Shown here: positions 1 to 7,073 of the stretch, piece after piece | Position numbering within the stretch: the stretch's first letter is position 1 | How the letters are laid out: each line of letters opens with the position of its first letter | From: an uncultured Bacteroidota bacterium | GTDB taxonomy: Bacteria > Bacteroidota > Bacteroidia > Chitinophagales > Chitinophagaceae | Length of the DNA stretch: 17,079 nucleotides | Assembly: GCA_946887345.1 (NCBI GenBank) | Contig: CAMPKR010000011.1 | Location: 1-17,079, forward strand | Reading direction: 5' to 3' | Notes under the pieces: model-generated | Told to the model about the DNA's origin: nothing | The model's input: only the letters and a program-made list of their open reading frames with translations | Database searches by the model: none | Translations under genes and position numbers: made by a program

Positions 1-58
1 GCCATCTTAATGAAAATAATTAATCTAGCCACCAACCATTTTTCAGTACATTACCTTT

Positions 59-98
59 ATAATTAAAGAAGGCGCCTTTAGGCGCCTTCTTTAATTAT
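59..98. terminator. Bidirectional intrinsic terminator, perfect 18-bp stem
   Basis: Bases 59-76 and 81-98 are exact reverse complements around a TTTA loop. The GC core is GGCGCC and the flanks are A-rich on the left and T-rich on the right, so both strands give a hairpin followed by U residues. It lies 52 bases beyond the stop of the leftward YiiX-like gene at 151 and would end that transcript. It would also end any rightward gene entering from the left. Bases 1-58 carry no gene I can support. Confidence 0.9.
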
Positions 99-150
99 CC
101 ATCATAAAAATAATCCGACACCTATGGCACGGGCAGTGCCTGGGGTCAAT

Positions 151-789
151 CTACTTTGCTATACTTATCAAATTCACTACCTGCGAATTCGCAATAGCAC
201 AAGGATTAATACCCGGCAGCCCTTCAGGCACAGGTGTTTTTAATTTTTTGTAGTAGACATCCCATGCGGGGAATGTCTTTCCGTTTTTGGACTTGAACGT
301 CATTGGCTCCATCGGGAAAAGATGTGGTGCACTATCCTTCTTAAAACAATTATATACCAGTTCCGAGCAATACAAGGAATCAGATCCCGGCAGAAAAGCA
401 TCATCATAAGGAGCCCCTATATAAACGATGGCTTTCTTTACTCCTGTTTCTATATACGATTTGTATTCGGGCTTTAGCCTTGCAACATACAGTGTCGGTG
501 AATTATCCCTTTGCAGGAAATCGGGTAGGGGGCTCAGCTTTACTTCTTTTCCTATCGCCTCTATCACGTAGGGCATGTTCTTCTCATAGTGCACTATCCC
601 GCAGTGGTTAAACATCCTGTTTTGTTCGCACGGTGTCGTTGCTATAATTGCATCACACAGGTCACCGCAGGGTATCTTCTGCAGTACAATGTCACCTTCT
701 TTTAATTTAAGGTTAATGTTCTCCTGTGCCCTTGTGTTAAATGAGAAGATAATGTTCGCCAGAATGGAAATAAGTATCAGTTTCTTCAT
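151..789 (-). CDS. Secreted YiiX/YebB-like permuted papain-fold cysteine hydrolase
   Basis: A 212-residue protein with an N-terminal signal peptide (about 1-21, ending T-R-A-Q). The mature part matches the YiiX/YebB branch of the NlpC/P60 superfamily (PF05708 type): 'GDIVLQ' at 32-37, the catalytic-type His in 'NHCG' (H62), and the nucleophile-type Cys in 'YCSELVY' (C141). The permuted order, His before Cys, is diagnostic of this branch. Family members are thought to cleave amide or ester bonds in cell-wall peptides or lipids; the substrate cannot be read from the sequence. The mature chain has additional Cys (41, 45, 54, 63), so disulfides are possible in the periplasm. It lies 16 bases downstream of yraN on the same strand and is probably co-transcribed. 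The family call is firm, the exact activity is inference. Confidence 0.85.
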   Translation of the reverse strand: MKKLILISILANIIFSFNTRAQENINLKLKEGDIVLQKIPCGDLCDAIIATTPCEQNRMFNHCGIVHYEKNMPYVIEAIGKEVKLSPLPDFLQRDNSPTLYVARLKPEYKSYIETGVKKAIVYIGAPYDDAFLPGSDSLYCSELVYNCFKKDSAPHLFPMEPMTFKSKNGKTFPAWDVYYKKLKTPVPEGLPGINPCAIANSQVVNLISIAK

Positions 790-805
790 AATGCAAATTT
801 ACAGA

Positions 806-1162
806 TTAATAAAATGCATCTTCAAAATGAACAATGTCTTTCACCCTGTCTTTATCAAATTGTATGCTGATTACATCAAAGCGGATTTGACCATATTGTG
901 GATTTTCCGTCGTGAAAGCCAGGGCAGCCTGTTTCATAAAGTCTTGTTTCTTAAGGTTTACATATTCTTCCGGGAACCCATAATAGAAGCTCTTTCTGGT
1001 CTTAACCTCAGCAAACACTAGTATATCATCCTTTTGGGCTATAATATCTATCTCCTTCTTCTCAAAACGATGGTTTTTATGAAGTATATTATACCCCTTT
1101 TTTAGCAAAAAGTTTTCGGCTATTTGCTCGCCTTTTAAGCCAGTTTCGTTATGTTTGGCCAT
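806..1162 (-). CDS. yraN: YraN/UPF0102 family nuclease-like protein
   Basis: A 118-residue protein, the normal length for UPF0102. It shows the family pattern of a restriction-endonuclease-like PD-(D/E)XK fold: 'KGEQIAENFL' at 10-19, 'NHRFEKKEIDII' at 30-41 with D39, and 'FAEVKTR' at 50-56 giving the E52-x-K54 pair. No signal peptide, so cytoplasmic. Family members are widespread, small and often next to rnhB or DNA-processing genes, and the biological role is unsettled. It starts 20 bases from the divergent isomerase gene, so the two share a very short promoter region. The secreted hydrolase follows 16 bases downstream in the same operon. Confidence 0.92.
   Translation of the reverse strand: MAKHNETGLKGEQIAENFLLKKGYNILHKNHRFEKKEIDIIAQKDDILVFAEVKTRKSFYYGFPEEYVNLKKQDFMKQAALAFTTENPQYGQIRFDVISIQFDKDRVKDIVHFEDAFY
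1124..1157 (+). promoter_or_regulatory. Probable Bacteroidota promoter for the isomerase gene
   Basis: TATGTTTG at 1150-1157 fits the TAnnTTTG -7 box exactly. A TTTG ending at 1126 could serve as the -33 element, although the 23-base spacer is longer than the usual 19-21. Transcription would begin near 1163, giving a leader of about 20 bases before the ATG at 1183. The box lies inside the first codons of the divergent yraN, which fits the 20-base intergenic space. Confidence 0.45.
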
Positions 1163-1182
1163 CGAAATAGGAAAAAGTAAGT

Positions 1183-2166
1183 ATGAAGCAATTAATCGAA
1201 GGCTTTACCAATCAATTGAAGGAAGCCCTTATTATAGGGCAAAATTACCGTTTTAAATCTGCTAAAAAAGAATTCTCCAATGTAATATTAACTGGTCTGG
1301 GTGGAAGCGGCATTGGTGGCTCTATCGTTCAGAATTTTGTTTTCGACAAAATGAAGCTCCCCTTCATCGTCAACAAAGACTATTTTCTGCCTGCTTTCGT
1401 CAGCAAAGATTCACTGGTTATCGTTTCTTCTTACTCCGGCAACACCGAGGAAACAATTGCGGCCCTGAAGAAAGCGCTACAGGTTAAAGCGACGGTTGTT
1501 TGTATTACCTCGGGTGGTGAAGTATCTAAAATAGCTACCCGCAAAAAAGTGGATTGCATTTTGTTACCCGCCGGTATGCCTCCCCGGGCTTGCATAGGTT
1601 ATTCTATGGTGCAGGTATTATACACTCTGGCTAATTTCGGTTTGATAAAAGGCGATTTCGAAAAGAACATTGCTGCATCTATCAGGCTCTTAAATGCTGA
1701 GTCTTCTGACATCAAAAAGAAAGCAAAATCAATAGCGCAAAAACTCAATGGTAAAACCCCGGTTATCTATTCTTCTTCAGAATACGAGGGGCTTGCCATC
1801 CGCATTCGTCAGCAGATCAATGAGAACTCCAAGATGCTCGCATGGCATGGTGCCATCCCTGAGATGAACCACAACGAGCTTGTTGGCTGGAAGGATAAGG
1901 CTCCCGAAAAAGCTGTGCTCCTCCTGCGCAACGAGAACGACTACGAACGCGTCCAGACTCGTATGGAGATCAACAAAAAAGTGATAAAGAAGTGTACTCC
2001 TAATATTATCGAGATTTATTCCAAAGGCAAATCATATTGGGAACGCATCTTCTACTTCATACATCTCACCGATTGGGTTTCGGTCTATCTCGCCGACCTT
2101 CATAGGGTAGACGCAACAGAAGTTAAAGTTATCGATTACCTCAAAGGAGAACTCGCAAAAGTGTAA
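1183..2166 (+). CDS. Bifunctional phosphoglucose/phosphomannose isomerase (SIS fold)
   Basis: A 327-residue cytoplasmic enzyme that interconverts glucose-6-P or mannose-6-P with fructose-6-P. It has two SIS halves. The first contains the glycine loop 'GLGGSGIGGS' (38-47), the phosphate-binding 'SSYSGNTEE' (82-90) and 'GMPPRACIGY' (131-140), the motif that separates this bifunctional family from classical Pgi. The second half holds E214 in 'INENSK' and H230 in 'EMNHNELVGW'; their 16-residue spacing matches the catalytic Glu/His pair of archaeal PGI/PMI. 'DYLKGEL' near the C-terminus supplies the conserved Lys region. Full length for the family. It stands alone on the + strand with its own terminator, and related sugar-phosphate genes lie downstream. 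It may supply mannose-6-P for polysaccharide synthesis as well as serve glycolysis. Confidence 0.9.
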   Translation: MKQLIEGFTNQLKEALIIGQNYRFKSAKKEFSNVILTGLGGSGIGGSIVQNFVFDKMKLPFIVNKDYFLPAFVSKDSLVIVSSYSGNTEETIAALKKALQVKATVVCITSGGEVSKIATRKKVDCILLPAGMPPRACIGYSMVQVLYTLANFGLIKGDFEKNIAASIRLLNAESSDIKKKAKSIAQKLNGKTPVIYSSSEYEGLAIRIRQQINENSKMLAWHGAIPEMNHNELVGWKDKAPEKAVLLLRNENDYERVQTRMEINKKVIKKCTPNIIEIYSKGKSYWERIFYFIHLTDWVSVYLADLHRVDATEVKVIDYLKGELAKV

Positions 2167-2189
2167 GAATAAAACAACTATATATAATT

Positions 2190-2223
2190 AAAATGGTGGG
2201 CTTATCCCGCCATTTTTGTTTTA
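2190..2223 (+). terminator. Intrinsic terminator after the isomerase gene
   Basis: Bases 2190-2200 and 2206-2216 pair over 11 positions with one G-U wobble (AAAATGGTGGG with CCCGCCATTTT). The loop is CTTAT and a T-rich tail (TTGTTTT) follows. It lies 23 bases after the stop codon at 2166. Confidence 0.85.
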
Positions 2224-2606
2224 TAAATTTCCGCCGAACCTCGTTATTACCGGTTTTGCAAACTGGGATGAGCGGAAACCCTTGACAGTATTGGGTTTCT
2301 TCAATTTTTATTACCGATTCTTTACCGCTATCTTTCCGGTTTGTTACCGCTTTATTACCGGTTTGTTACCGGTTATTACTGCTTTGTTACCGGTTGTTAC
2401 CGACAGCAGAAGGATATTTTAAAGAGCTGAAACCCGCGTGCAGTAAGGCTTTTGGCGGATATGGCAAAGATACGAGCTAAGAGTGGAGCGGACCAAATAA
2501 AGTTTTGCACAATGGACAGTTTCTCTGGCAAGAGTGAGTTTGTGCGCACAAAGAGCTCCAGAAAAAATCCTTTTAAAAAACTCTTGAAACATCTCAAAAC
2601 CTTACG
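2224..2606. other. Gene-free stretch upstream of the SRP RNA
   Basis: I see no credible protein gene here. Short open frames exist on both strands, but none has a family signature, and the longest + frame runs into the SRP RNA. The stretch holds the TTACCG tandem repeat (2311-2402), a stem-loop at 2520-2563 built on the perfect palindrome TTTGTGCGCACAAA (2539-2552), and a leftward promoter-like TTG-N21-TATCTTTG at 2496-2465. It could hide an unknown small RNA or be promoter-distal spacer. Confidence 0.5.
2311..2402. repeat. Degenerate short tandem repeat of TTACCGnTTT units
   Basis: About nine units of 10-12 bases occur head to tail, each with a core TTACCG (variants TTTCCG and TACTG) followed by a T-rich spacer. 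Successive units read TTACCGATTC, TTTACCGCTA, TTTCCGGTTTG, TTACCGCTTTA, TTACCGGTTTG, TTACCGGTTAT, then shorter copies. Many cores contain ACCGGT, so neighbouring units can also form small inverted repeats. The units are too short and irregular for CRISPR. The array lies between the isomerase terminator and the SRP RNA promoter. Confidence 0.8.
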
Positions 2607-2614
2607 TACCTTTG
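2584..2614 (+). promoter_or_regulatory. Promoter of the SRP RNA gene
   Basis: TTG at 2584-2586 is followed by a 20-base spacer and TACCTTTG at 2607-2614. This is a full match to the Bacteroidota housekeeping promoter (TTG, 19-21 bases, TAnnTTTG). The predicted start, 6-7 bases after the box, falls at the first base of the SRP RNA terminal stem (2621), which supports both calls. Confidence 0.88.
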
Positions 2615-2620
2615 CCGCCC

Positions 2621-2716
2621 TGGCAAGTCTTATACGGCTAGCTCCCTCTGGATCCCCCAGGACAGGAATGTAGCAAGGGCGGGAGGTTGTAGCAGCGCGA
2701 TGTGAGTAACTTGCCA
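2621..2716 (+). ncRNA. ffs: Signal recognition particle RNA (4.5S type)
   Basis: A 96-base RNA whose ends pair over 8 bases (TGGCAAGT 2621-2628 with ACTTGCCA 2709-2716). The apical domain carries the Ffh-binding signature: CCCCCAGGACA, then a GGAA tetraloop, then TGTAGCAAGGG. This reproduces the symmetric and asymmetric loops of bacterial SRP helix 8. The RNA binds the GTPase Ffh and, with FtsY, directs nascent membrane and secreted proteins to the Sec translocon. It is the short bacterial form without an Alu domain. A strong promoter lies immediately upstream. No classical terminator follows; the 3' end is T-rich (TTCTTTTATTTATG). Confidence 0.93.
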
Positions 2717-2777
2717 GTTCTTTTATTTATGATAGTTTTCCCCAATCTATCTACAATAATTTCTCACAACTGGCAAG
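2710..2777. repeat. 10-bp inverted repeat spanning the SRP RNA 3' end
   Basis: CTTGCCAGTT (2710-2719) and AACTGGCAAG (2768-2777) are exact reverse complements, 48 bases apart. The left arm is also the 3' strand of the SRP RNA terminal stem, so a 3'-extended precursor could pair it either with the RNA's 5' end or with the downstream arm. The right arm is not followed by a T-run, so it does not look like a terminator. Confidence 0.6.
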
Positions 2778-2800
2778 GCTGAAGGAATTAGCTACCTTTG
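2770..2800 (+). promoter_or_regulatory. Promoter of the transaldolase-family gene
   Basis: TACCTTTG at 2793-2800 is a perfect -7 box, identical to the one in front of the SRP RNA. CTG at 2770-2772, 20 bases upstream, is a weak -33 match. Transcription near 2806 would give a leader of about 43 bases before the ATG at 2850. Confidence 0.7.
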
Positions 2801-2849
2801 CGCCATAGAATCACAAAAAATATAGTTTTCTCAATATTCAATCGCAATT

Positions 2850-3503
2850 ATGAAATTTTTCATTGATACAGCTAATCTGGACCAAATTAGAGAAGCAAAT
2901 GAACTGGGCATTTTGGACGGTGTTACTACCAACCCCAGCCTGATGGCAAAAGAAGGCATTAAAGGCCAGGAAGCCGTAATGCAGCACTACAAAACTATCT
3001 GCGAAATGGTAGACGGACCTATTTCTGCTGAGGTTATCAGCACCGATTTCGCCGGGATTGTAGAAGAGGGAAAGAAATTGGCTGCTATTCACCCTAATAT
3101 CGTAGTAAAAGTGCCTATGATCAAGGATGGTATCAAAGCTATCAAATGGTTCACCGATAATGGTATCCAAACCAATTGTACGCTGGTGTTTTCTGCGGGC
3201 CAGGCCATTCTGGCGGCTAAGGCTGGTGCCTCATTTGTTTCTCCTTTCATCGGCCGCATCGATGACAGCAGCTGGGATGGTGTTCAGCTCATCGAGCAGA
3301 TAGTAGGTGTTTACAATGCCCAGGGGTTCATGACCGAAGTGCTGGCAGCCTCTATCCGTAATCCGTTACACATCGTTCGTTGTGCAGAAGCCGGTGCTGA
3401 TGTTTGCACTTGCCCGCTCACTTCTATTCTCGGCCTCCTAAAGCATCCCCTCACAGATCTCGGCCTGGAGCAGTTCCTGAAGGATGCTAAATCAATGCAG
3501 TAA
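2850..3503 (+). CDS. fsa: Fructose-6-phosphate aldolase / short transaldolase (TalC/MipB family)
   Basis: A 217-residue TIM-barrel enzyme of the short transaldolase class. Visible signatures are 'MKFFIDTANLDQI' (1-13), 'DGVTTNPSL' (23-31) and the Schiff-base lysine K87 in 'VVKVP'. 'TNCTLVFSAGQA' (108-119), 'SPFIGRIDD' (131-139) and the trimming-site region 'GADVCTCP' follow. In the pentose phosphate pathway such proteins transfer dihydroxyacetone units between sedoheptulose-7-P and glyceraldehyde-3-P; some members instead cleave or form fructose-6-P. Sequence alone does not separate transaldolase from aldolase activity, so the symbol is provisional. Length is normal for the family. It has its own promoter and a terminator shared with the convergent phosphohexomutase. 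Confidence 0.93.
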   Translation: MKFFIDTANLDQIREANELGILDGVTTNPSLMAKEGIKGQEAVMQHYKTICEMVDGPISAEVISTDFAGIVEEGKKLAAIHPNIVVKVPMIKDGIKAIKWFTDNGIQTNCTLVFSAGQAILAAKAGASFVSPFIGRIDDSSWDGVQLIEQIVGVYNAQGFMTEVLAASIRNPLHIVRCAEAGADVCTCPLTSILGLLKHPLTDLGLEQFLKDAKSMQ

Positions 3504-3525
3504 TATTGCAAACTAATCATAAAAG

Positions 3526-3557
3526 AAAAGCTCCCGTTTTGGGAGCTTTTTCTTTTT
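3526..3557. terminator. Bidirectional terminator between fsa and the phosphohexomutase gene
   Basis: AAAAGCTCCC (3526-3535) pairs exactly with GGGAGCTTTT (3541-3550) around a GTTTT loop, followed by TTCTTTTT. The opposite strand also ends in T residues (complement of the A-rich left flank). It serves the rightward fsa gene and the leftward mutase, whose stop codon (3556-3558) overlaps its edge. Confidence 0.9.
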
Positions 3558-4962
3558 ATGCAAGTATTACTTTTTTTACATCTTCAAGTATATCCAATGC
3601 CTCTTCCTTACTGTTGCCCTCAGCATAAACCCTCAGCAATGGCTCAGTTCCGGAGGCACGCAATAGTATCCAACCACCGTTGTCCAGGTGGTACTTAATG
3701 CCATCTATTGTCTCTATACGGTTGAATGAGTATTTTCCGAACTGCTTATAATTATTTTCAGCAGCGTTCTTTATAATTGACTCTTTGACTGAGTTCTCTA
3801 TCGTTAAGTCGTTGCGCTCATACACAAAGCGACCTACCACTTCATACACTTCTTCGCAGAGTTGCTTCAGCGTTTTTCCGCTCTTGGTCATGTATTCATA
3901 TATCACCAGCCCGTCGTAGATACCATCGCGCTCAGGTATATGGCCCTTCACGGCTATACCGCCGCTTTCTTCGCCACCCACCAGCACATCTTCATTCACC
4001 ATTATCTCGCTTATGTATTTAAAGCCTATCGGTGTTATCTCTATTGGCAGGCCGTATGCTTCACACATTCTCTTCACGCGATCAGTGGTTGAGAAAGCAA
4101 TTGCTACTTTCCCCGTCATACCTTTATACTTGTGCAGGTAGTGTATCAGCAGCAGTATGATGTGGTGCGCGTCTACAAATTGCCCATCTTCATCATAAAG
4201 GCCTATGCGGTCTGCATCGCCATCTGTGGCCAGACCTATTTTTATTTCAGGGGTATTGCGTACGGTGCGCGCCAGTTCCTGCAGGTTCTTATCCAGTGGC
4301 TCAGGGGCCTGGCCATGGAAGCCGGGATTATCGTCACAGTGCAGCAGCACAGCATTTGGCAGTACCCGGCGTATTACATTCTGCCCTGCACCAAACATGG
4401 CATCATACGCCAGTTTGTACGGGGACTTTGCCAGCGCTTCAAAATCGAATTGCTCCTGCAGGTAGTTTACATACATGTCCTCCAGGTTCACGTACTGTAG
4501 CATGCCTTCTTTTTGCCAGTGTGCCAAACCTTGATTTGGTATATCTACTTCTCCAGGTATCAGGGCTTCTACAGCAGCTATATCCTTAGGGCTCGATGGT
4601 CCGCCATGAGCGCCTTTGAGTTTGTAACCGTTGTAAGCGGGTGGGTTGTGTGAAGCTGTAATTACCACACCCTGCTGCGCGCCCAGTTTCAGTACCCCGA
4701 AGGATATCATTGGCGTACTAATAAAGCCTTTTGCCATCAGTACTTTAATACCATTGGCGCAAAGTGTCTTCGCCACTACTTCAGTAAATAGTTCCCCACC
4801 AAAACGGCAGTCGTGGCCCAATACTACTGTAGCATCTTTGCCCCTGCCGTTTAGCCAGTCGGCCAGTCCCTTTGATACACGTGCTACGTTATATACTGTA
4901 AAGTCTTGTGCTATAATGGCGCGCCAGCCGTCCGTCCCGAATTTTATTTTTTCTGTCTGCAT
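3556..4962 (-). CDS. Phosphoglucomutase/phosphomannomutase family protein
   Basis: A 468-residue alpha-D-phosphohexomutase that moves phosphate between C1 and C6 of hexoses. All four active-site elements are present. The phosphoserine loop is 'TASHNPPAYNGYK' with S104. The metal loop is 'DGDADRIG' (247-254), the sugar-recognition loop 'GGEESGG' (329-335), and the phosphate-binding loop 'RASGTEPLLR' (435-444). The 'FGTDGWRA' start (8-15) is typical of the GlmM/ManB-like bacterial branch. The substrate (glucose or mannose phosphate) cannot be fixed by eye. With the PGI/PMI isomerase nearby it would link fructose-6-P to glucose-1-P or mannose-1-P for nucleotide-sugar synthesis. Monocistronic. 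A TAAATTTG box on this strand at 5043-5036 could be its promoter, but without a clear -33. Confidence 0.92.
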   Translation of the reverse strand: MQTEKIKFGTDGWRAIIAQDFTVYNVARVSKGLADWLNGRGKDATVVLGHDCRFGGELFTEVVAKTLCANGIKVLMAKGFISTPMISFGVLKLGAQQGVVITASHNPPAYNGYKLKGAHGGPSSPKDIAAVEALIPGEVDIPNQGLAHWQKEGMLQYVNLEDMYVNYLQEQFDFEALAKSPYKLAYDAMFGAGQNVIRRVLPNAVLLHCDDNPGFHGQAPEPLDKNLQELARTVRNTPEIKIGLATDGDADRIGLYDEDGQFVDAHHIILLLIHYLHKYKGMTGKVAIAFSTTDRVKRMCEAYGLPIEITPIGFKYISEIMVNEDVLVGGEESGGIAVKGHIPERDGIYDGLVIYEYMTKSGKTLKQLCEEVYEVVGRFVYERNDLTIENSVKESIIKNAAENNYKQFGKYSFNRIETIDGIKYHLDNGGWILLRASGTEPLLRVYAEGNSKEEALDILEDVKKVILA

Positions 4963-5035
4963 CTACTTTAACGAGGTTTCAGATAATGCTTAAAGCATTA
5001 AAATTGTTTAAATGTTGGTCCCTTTATACGGGCAT

Positions 5036-5043
5036 CAAATTTA
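5036..5043 (-). promoter_or_regulatory. Possible -7 box for the phosphohexomutase gene
   Basis: Read on the minus strand this is TAAATTTG, matching TAnnTTTG. It would give a leader of about 65 bases. No TTG lies at the expected -33 distance, so the call is tentative. The neighbouring TAACTTTA (5072-5079, plus strand) is a one-mismatch candidate for the divergent aldehyde dehydrogenase gene. Confidence 0.35.
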
Positions 5044-5097
5044 GTAAACCTTTCGTACCCCCGGCATTATTTAACTTTAATAAAAATTTCAGCAGGC

Positions 5098-6471
5098 ATG
5101 GCGCATATGTTCAGCTCGGTCAACCCCGCTACAGACAAGAAGATAGGTACTTACAAGGCAGATGATCCGGTAAAAGTCGACAAAGTACTAAAGCAGTCAC
5201 AAAAGGCTTTTGAAGGCTGGAGGCTGCTCTCGCATAAAGAACGGGGTAAGACACTGAAGGCCATTGCTGCGCAACTCAGAAAGGATAAGGATAAGCTGGC
5301 CAGGCTGGCCACTGCAGAAATGGGGAAACCGATACAGCAAAGCCTTGACGAAGTGGAGAAATGCGCCAAAACCTTTGACTACTATGCCAAGGAAGGCCCT
5401 AAATTTCTAAAGGACGAAATAGTAAAGACCGATGCCCGCAAGAGCTACGTGAGCTACCAGCCACTGGGTGTCGTATTGGCTATCATGCCCTGGAATTTCC
5501 CTTACTGGCAGGTATTCCGGGCTATGGGCCCTGCACTGATGGCAGGTAATGCTGTGATACTGAAGCACGCCTCTAATGTAAGCGGTTGTGCCCTGGCAAT
5601 TGAAGATGTAATAAAGAAAGCTGGCGCTCCTAAAGGGCTTTTTCAAACTTTACTCTTACCCTCGTCAGAAATAGCTGATCTGATAGCAAAGCCTGAAATA
5701 TCTGCCATAACCTTAACAGGCAGCACGGAGGCTGGCAAACAAGTTGCATCTGTTGCCGGCCGCAATATTAAAAAGCAGGTACTGGAACTTGGCGGAAGCG
5801 ATGCTTACATTATACTGGAAGATGCTGATCTGGACCTTGCTGTAAAAACCTGCGTGGATGGCCGCCTCATCAATAGCGGGCAGAGCTGTGTGGCAGCCAA
5901 GCGCTTTATAGCCGTTAAATCTATTCGTAAAGAATTTGAAAAAAAGGTGGTGGAAGCAATGAAAGCTGCGAAATTCGGCGACCCTATGGACAAGAATAAT
6001 AAGATCGGCCCTCTTGCCCGGCTAGACCTTCGTGAATCGCTTCATAAGCAAGTAGAGGCCAGCATTGCAAAAGGATCTAAGCTCCTATGCGGCGGCTATG
6101 TGCCGGAAGGTGAGGGCGCATATTATCCGCCATCTGTACTCACAAACGTAAAGAAAGGCATGCCTGCCTATGATGAAGAACTCTTCGGCCCCGTAGCGTC
6201 TATTATAGAAGCTAAAGACGAGAAGGATGCGATACGCATTGCCAATGATAACATCTACGGCCTTGGTGCCGGCATCTTCTCGAAGAACCGCGCAAAGGCT
6301 GAGAAGATTGCAGCCAATGAACTGCAGGCCGGCAACTGCTTTGTTAACGCATTTGTACACTCCGACCCACGTCTGCCTTTCGGTGGTGTAAAGCAAAGCG
6401 GATATGGAAGGGAATTGAGTATATTTGGGATAAGGGAGTTTACCAATATCAAAACAGTTTTTATTCAGTGA
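5098..6471 (+). CDS. NAD(P)-dependent aldehyde dehydrogenase, succinate-semialdehyde dehydrogenase-like
   Basis: A 457-residue ALDH-superfamily enzyme that oxidises an aldehyde to its acid. Its length and its 'NPATDKKIGTY' start resemble the short Sad/GabD2 branch that uses succinate semialdehyde. Catalytic features: N133 in 'MPWNFPYW', cofactor-binding K156 in 'VILKHA', 'TLTGSTEAG' (205-213), the general base E230 in 'LELGGSDAY', and the nucleophile C264 in 'NSGQSCVAAKR'. 'EELFGPVAS' supplies the second conserved Glu, and 'PFGGVKQSGYGRE' is near the C-terminus. The start could also be the ATG at 5107, three codons in. The SGNH hydrolase gene overlaps its stop by 4 bases, so the two are translationally coupled. 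The physiological substrate is uncertain. Confidence 0.9.
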   Translation: MAHMFSSVNPATDKKIGTYKADDPVKVDKVLKQSQKAFEGWRLLSHKERGKTLKAIAAQLRKDKDKLARLATAEMGKPIQQSLDEVEKCAKTFDYYAKEGPKFLKDEIVKTDARKSYVSYQPLGVVLAIMPWNFPYWQVFRAMGPALMAGNAVILKHASNVSGCALAIEDVIKKAGAPKGLFQTLLLPSSEIADLIAKPEISAITLTGSTEAGKQVASVAGRNIKKQVLELGGSDAYIILEDADLDLAVKTCVDGRLINSGQSCVAAKRFIAVKSIRKEFEKKVVEAMKAAKFGDPMDKNNKIGPLARLDLRESLHKQVEASIAKGSKLLCGGYVPEGEGAYYPPSVLTNVKKGMPAYDEELFGPVASIIEAKDEKDAIRIANDNIYGLGAGIFSKNRAKAEKIAANELQAGNCFVNAFVHSDPRLPFGGVKQSGYGRELSIFGIREFTNIKTVFIQ

Positions 6472-7073
6472 TTCATACATACCTGGCCTTAGGCGATTCA
6501 TATACAATAGGAGAGCAGGTACCGATGAAGGAGAATTTTCCCCACCAGTTAGCAGCTATGCTCAATGCCAAAGGCATTAAAGTTGCTGATCCTGTTATCA
6601 TAGCCAAAACCGGCTGGACAACAGACGAACTTGCTGCTTCCATCCGCGAGCACAACCTGCACGAGGCTTTTACCTTTGTTACGCTCCTGATAGGGGTGAA
6701 CAATCAATATCGTGGCCGTGACCTGGACAATTATAAAACTGAATTGACCCAACTACTGGACCAGGCCATAGTATTCGCCAACGGCCACACTCAAAATGTT
6801 TTCGTGGTTTCTATTCCAGATTGGGGCGTTACTCCTTTCGCTGAGGGCCGCGACAGGGCAAAAGTTGCTCATGAAATAGATGCCTACAATAAAGCCAAAA
6901 AGGAAATTACTCTCGCGCATAAATGTCATTATACCGATATCACCGATAGCACGCGCAAGAACGGCACAACGAAAGACTACCTTGCGGAAGATGGTTTGCA
7001 TCCTTCCGGTAAGGAGTATAAAATATGGGCTGAAAGACTATTGCCTGCTGTGGCTAAAGTGCTGAAGCCTTGA
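6468..7073 (+). CDS. SGNH/GDSL-family hydrolase
   Basis: A 201-residue esterase or lipase-like protein without a signal peptide, so probably cytoplasmic. Block I is 'LALGDSYTIG' with nucleophile S11. The oxyanion-hole blocks are the Gly in 'AKTGW' (G49) and 'IGVNNQYR' (N78/N79, where most members have GxND). Block V, 'EDGLHPSGKEY', supplies D175 and H178. The only start keeping block I is GTG at 6468, which forms a GTGA overlap with the dehydrogenase stop. The next ATG lies after the catalytic serine. The coupling suggests a shared pathway, perhaps hydrolysis of an ester or lactone whose alcohol or aldehyde product the dehydrogenase oxidises; that is inference. Its stop codon directly abuts the stop of the convergent thioesterase gene. 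Confidence 0.88.
   Translation: MIHTYLALGDSYTIGEQVPMKENFPHQLAAMLNAKGIKVADPVIIAKTGWTTDELAASIREHNLHEAFTFVTLLIGVNNQYRGRDLDNYKTELTQLLDQAIVFANGHTQNVFVVSIPDWGVTPFAEGRDRAKVAHEIDAYNKAKKEITLAHKCHYTDITDSTRKNGTTKDYLAEDGLHPSGKEYKIWAERLLPAVAKVLKP

Noticed and set aside
1..58. 3' end of a rightward gene entering the window
   Set aside because: One frame is open to base 66, but it ends inside the terminator stem and is too short to judge.
689..1021. A 110-codon + frame antisense to yraN and the YiiX-like gene start
   Set aside because: Both opposing genes have clear family motifs; the frame does not.
2311..2402. CRISPR array
   Set aside because: Units of 10-12 bases without unique spacers, and no cas genes nearby.
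2216..2422. A 68-codon + frame over the TTACCG repeat
   Set aside because: Its sequence is just the translation of the tandem repeat (RFITGLLPV-like units) and it begins inside the isomerase terminator.
2452..2673. A 73-codon + frame upstream of and into the SRP RNA
   Set aside because: Its end overlaps the promoter and half of the SRP RNA, and it shows no family signature.
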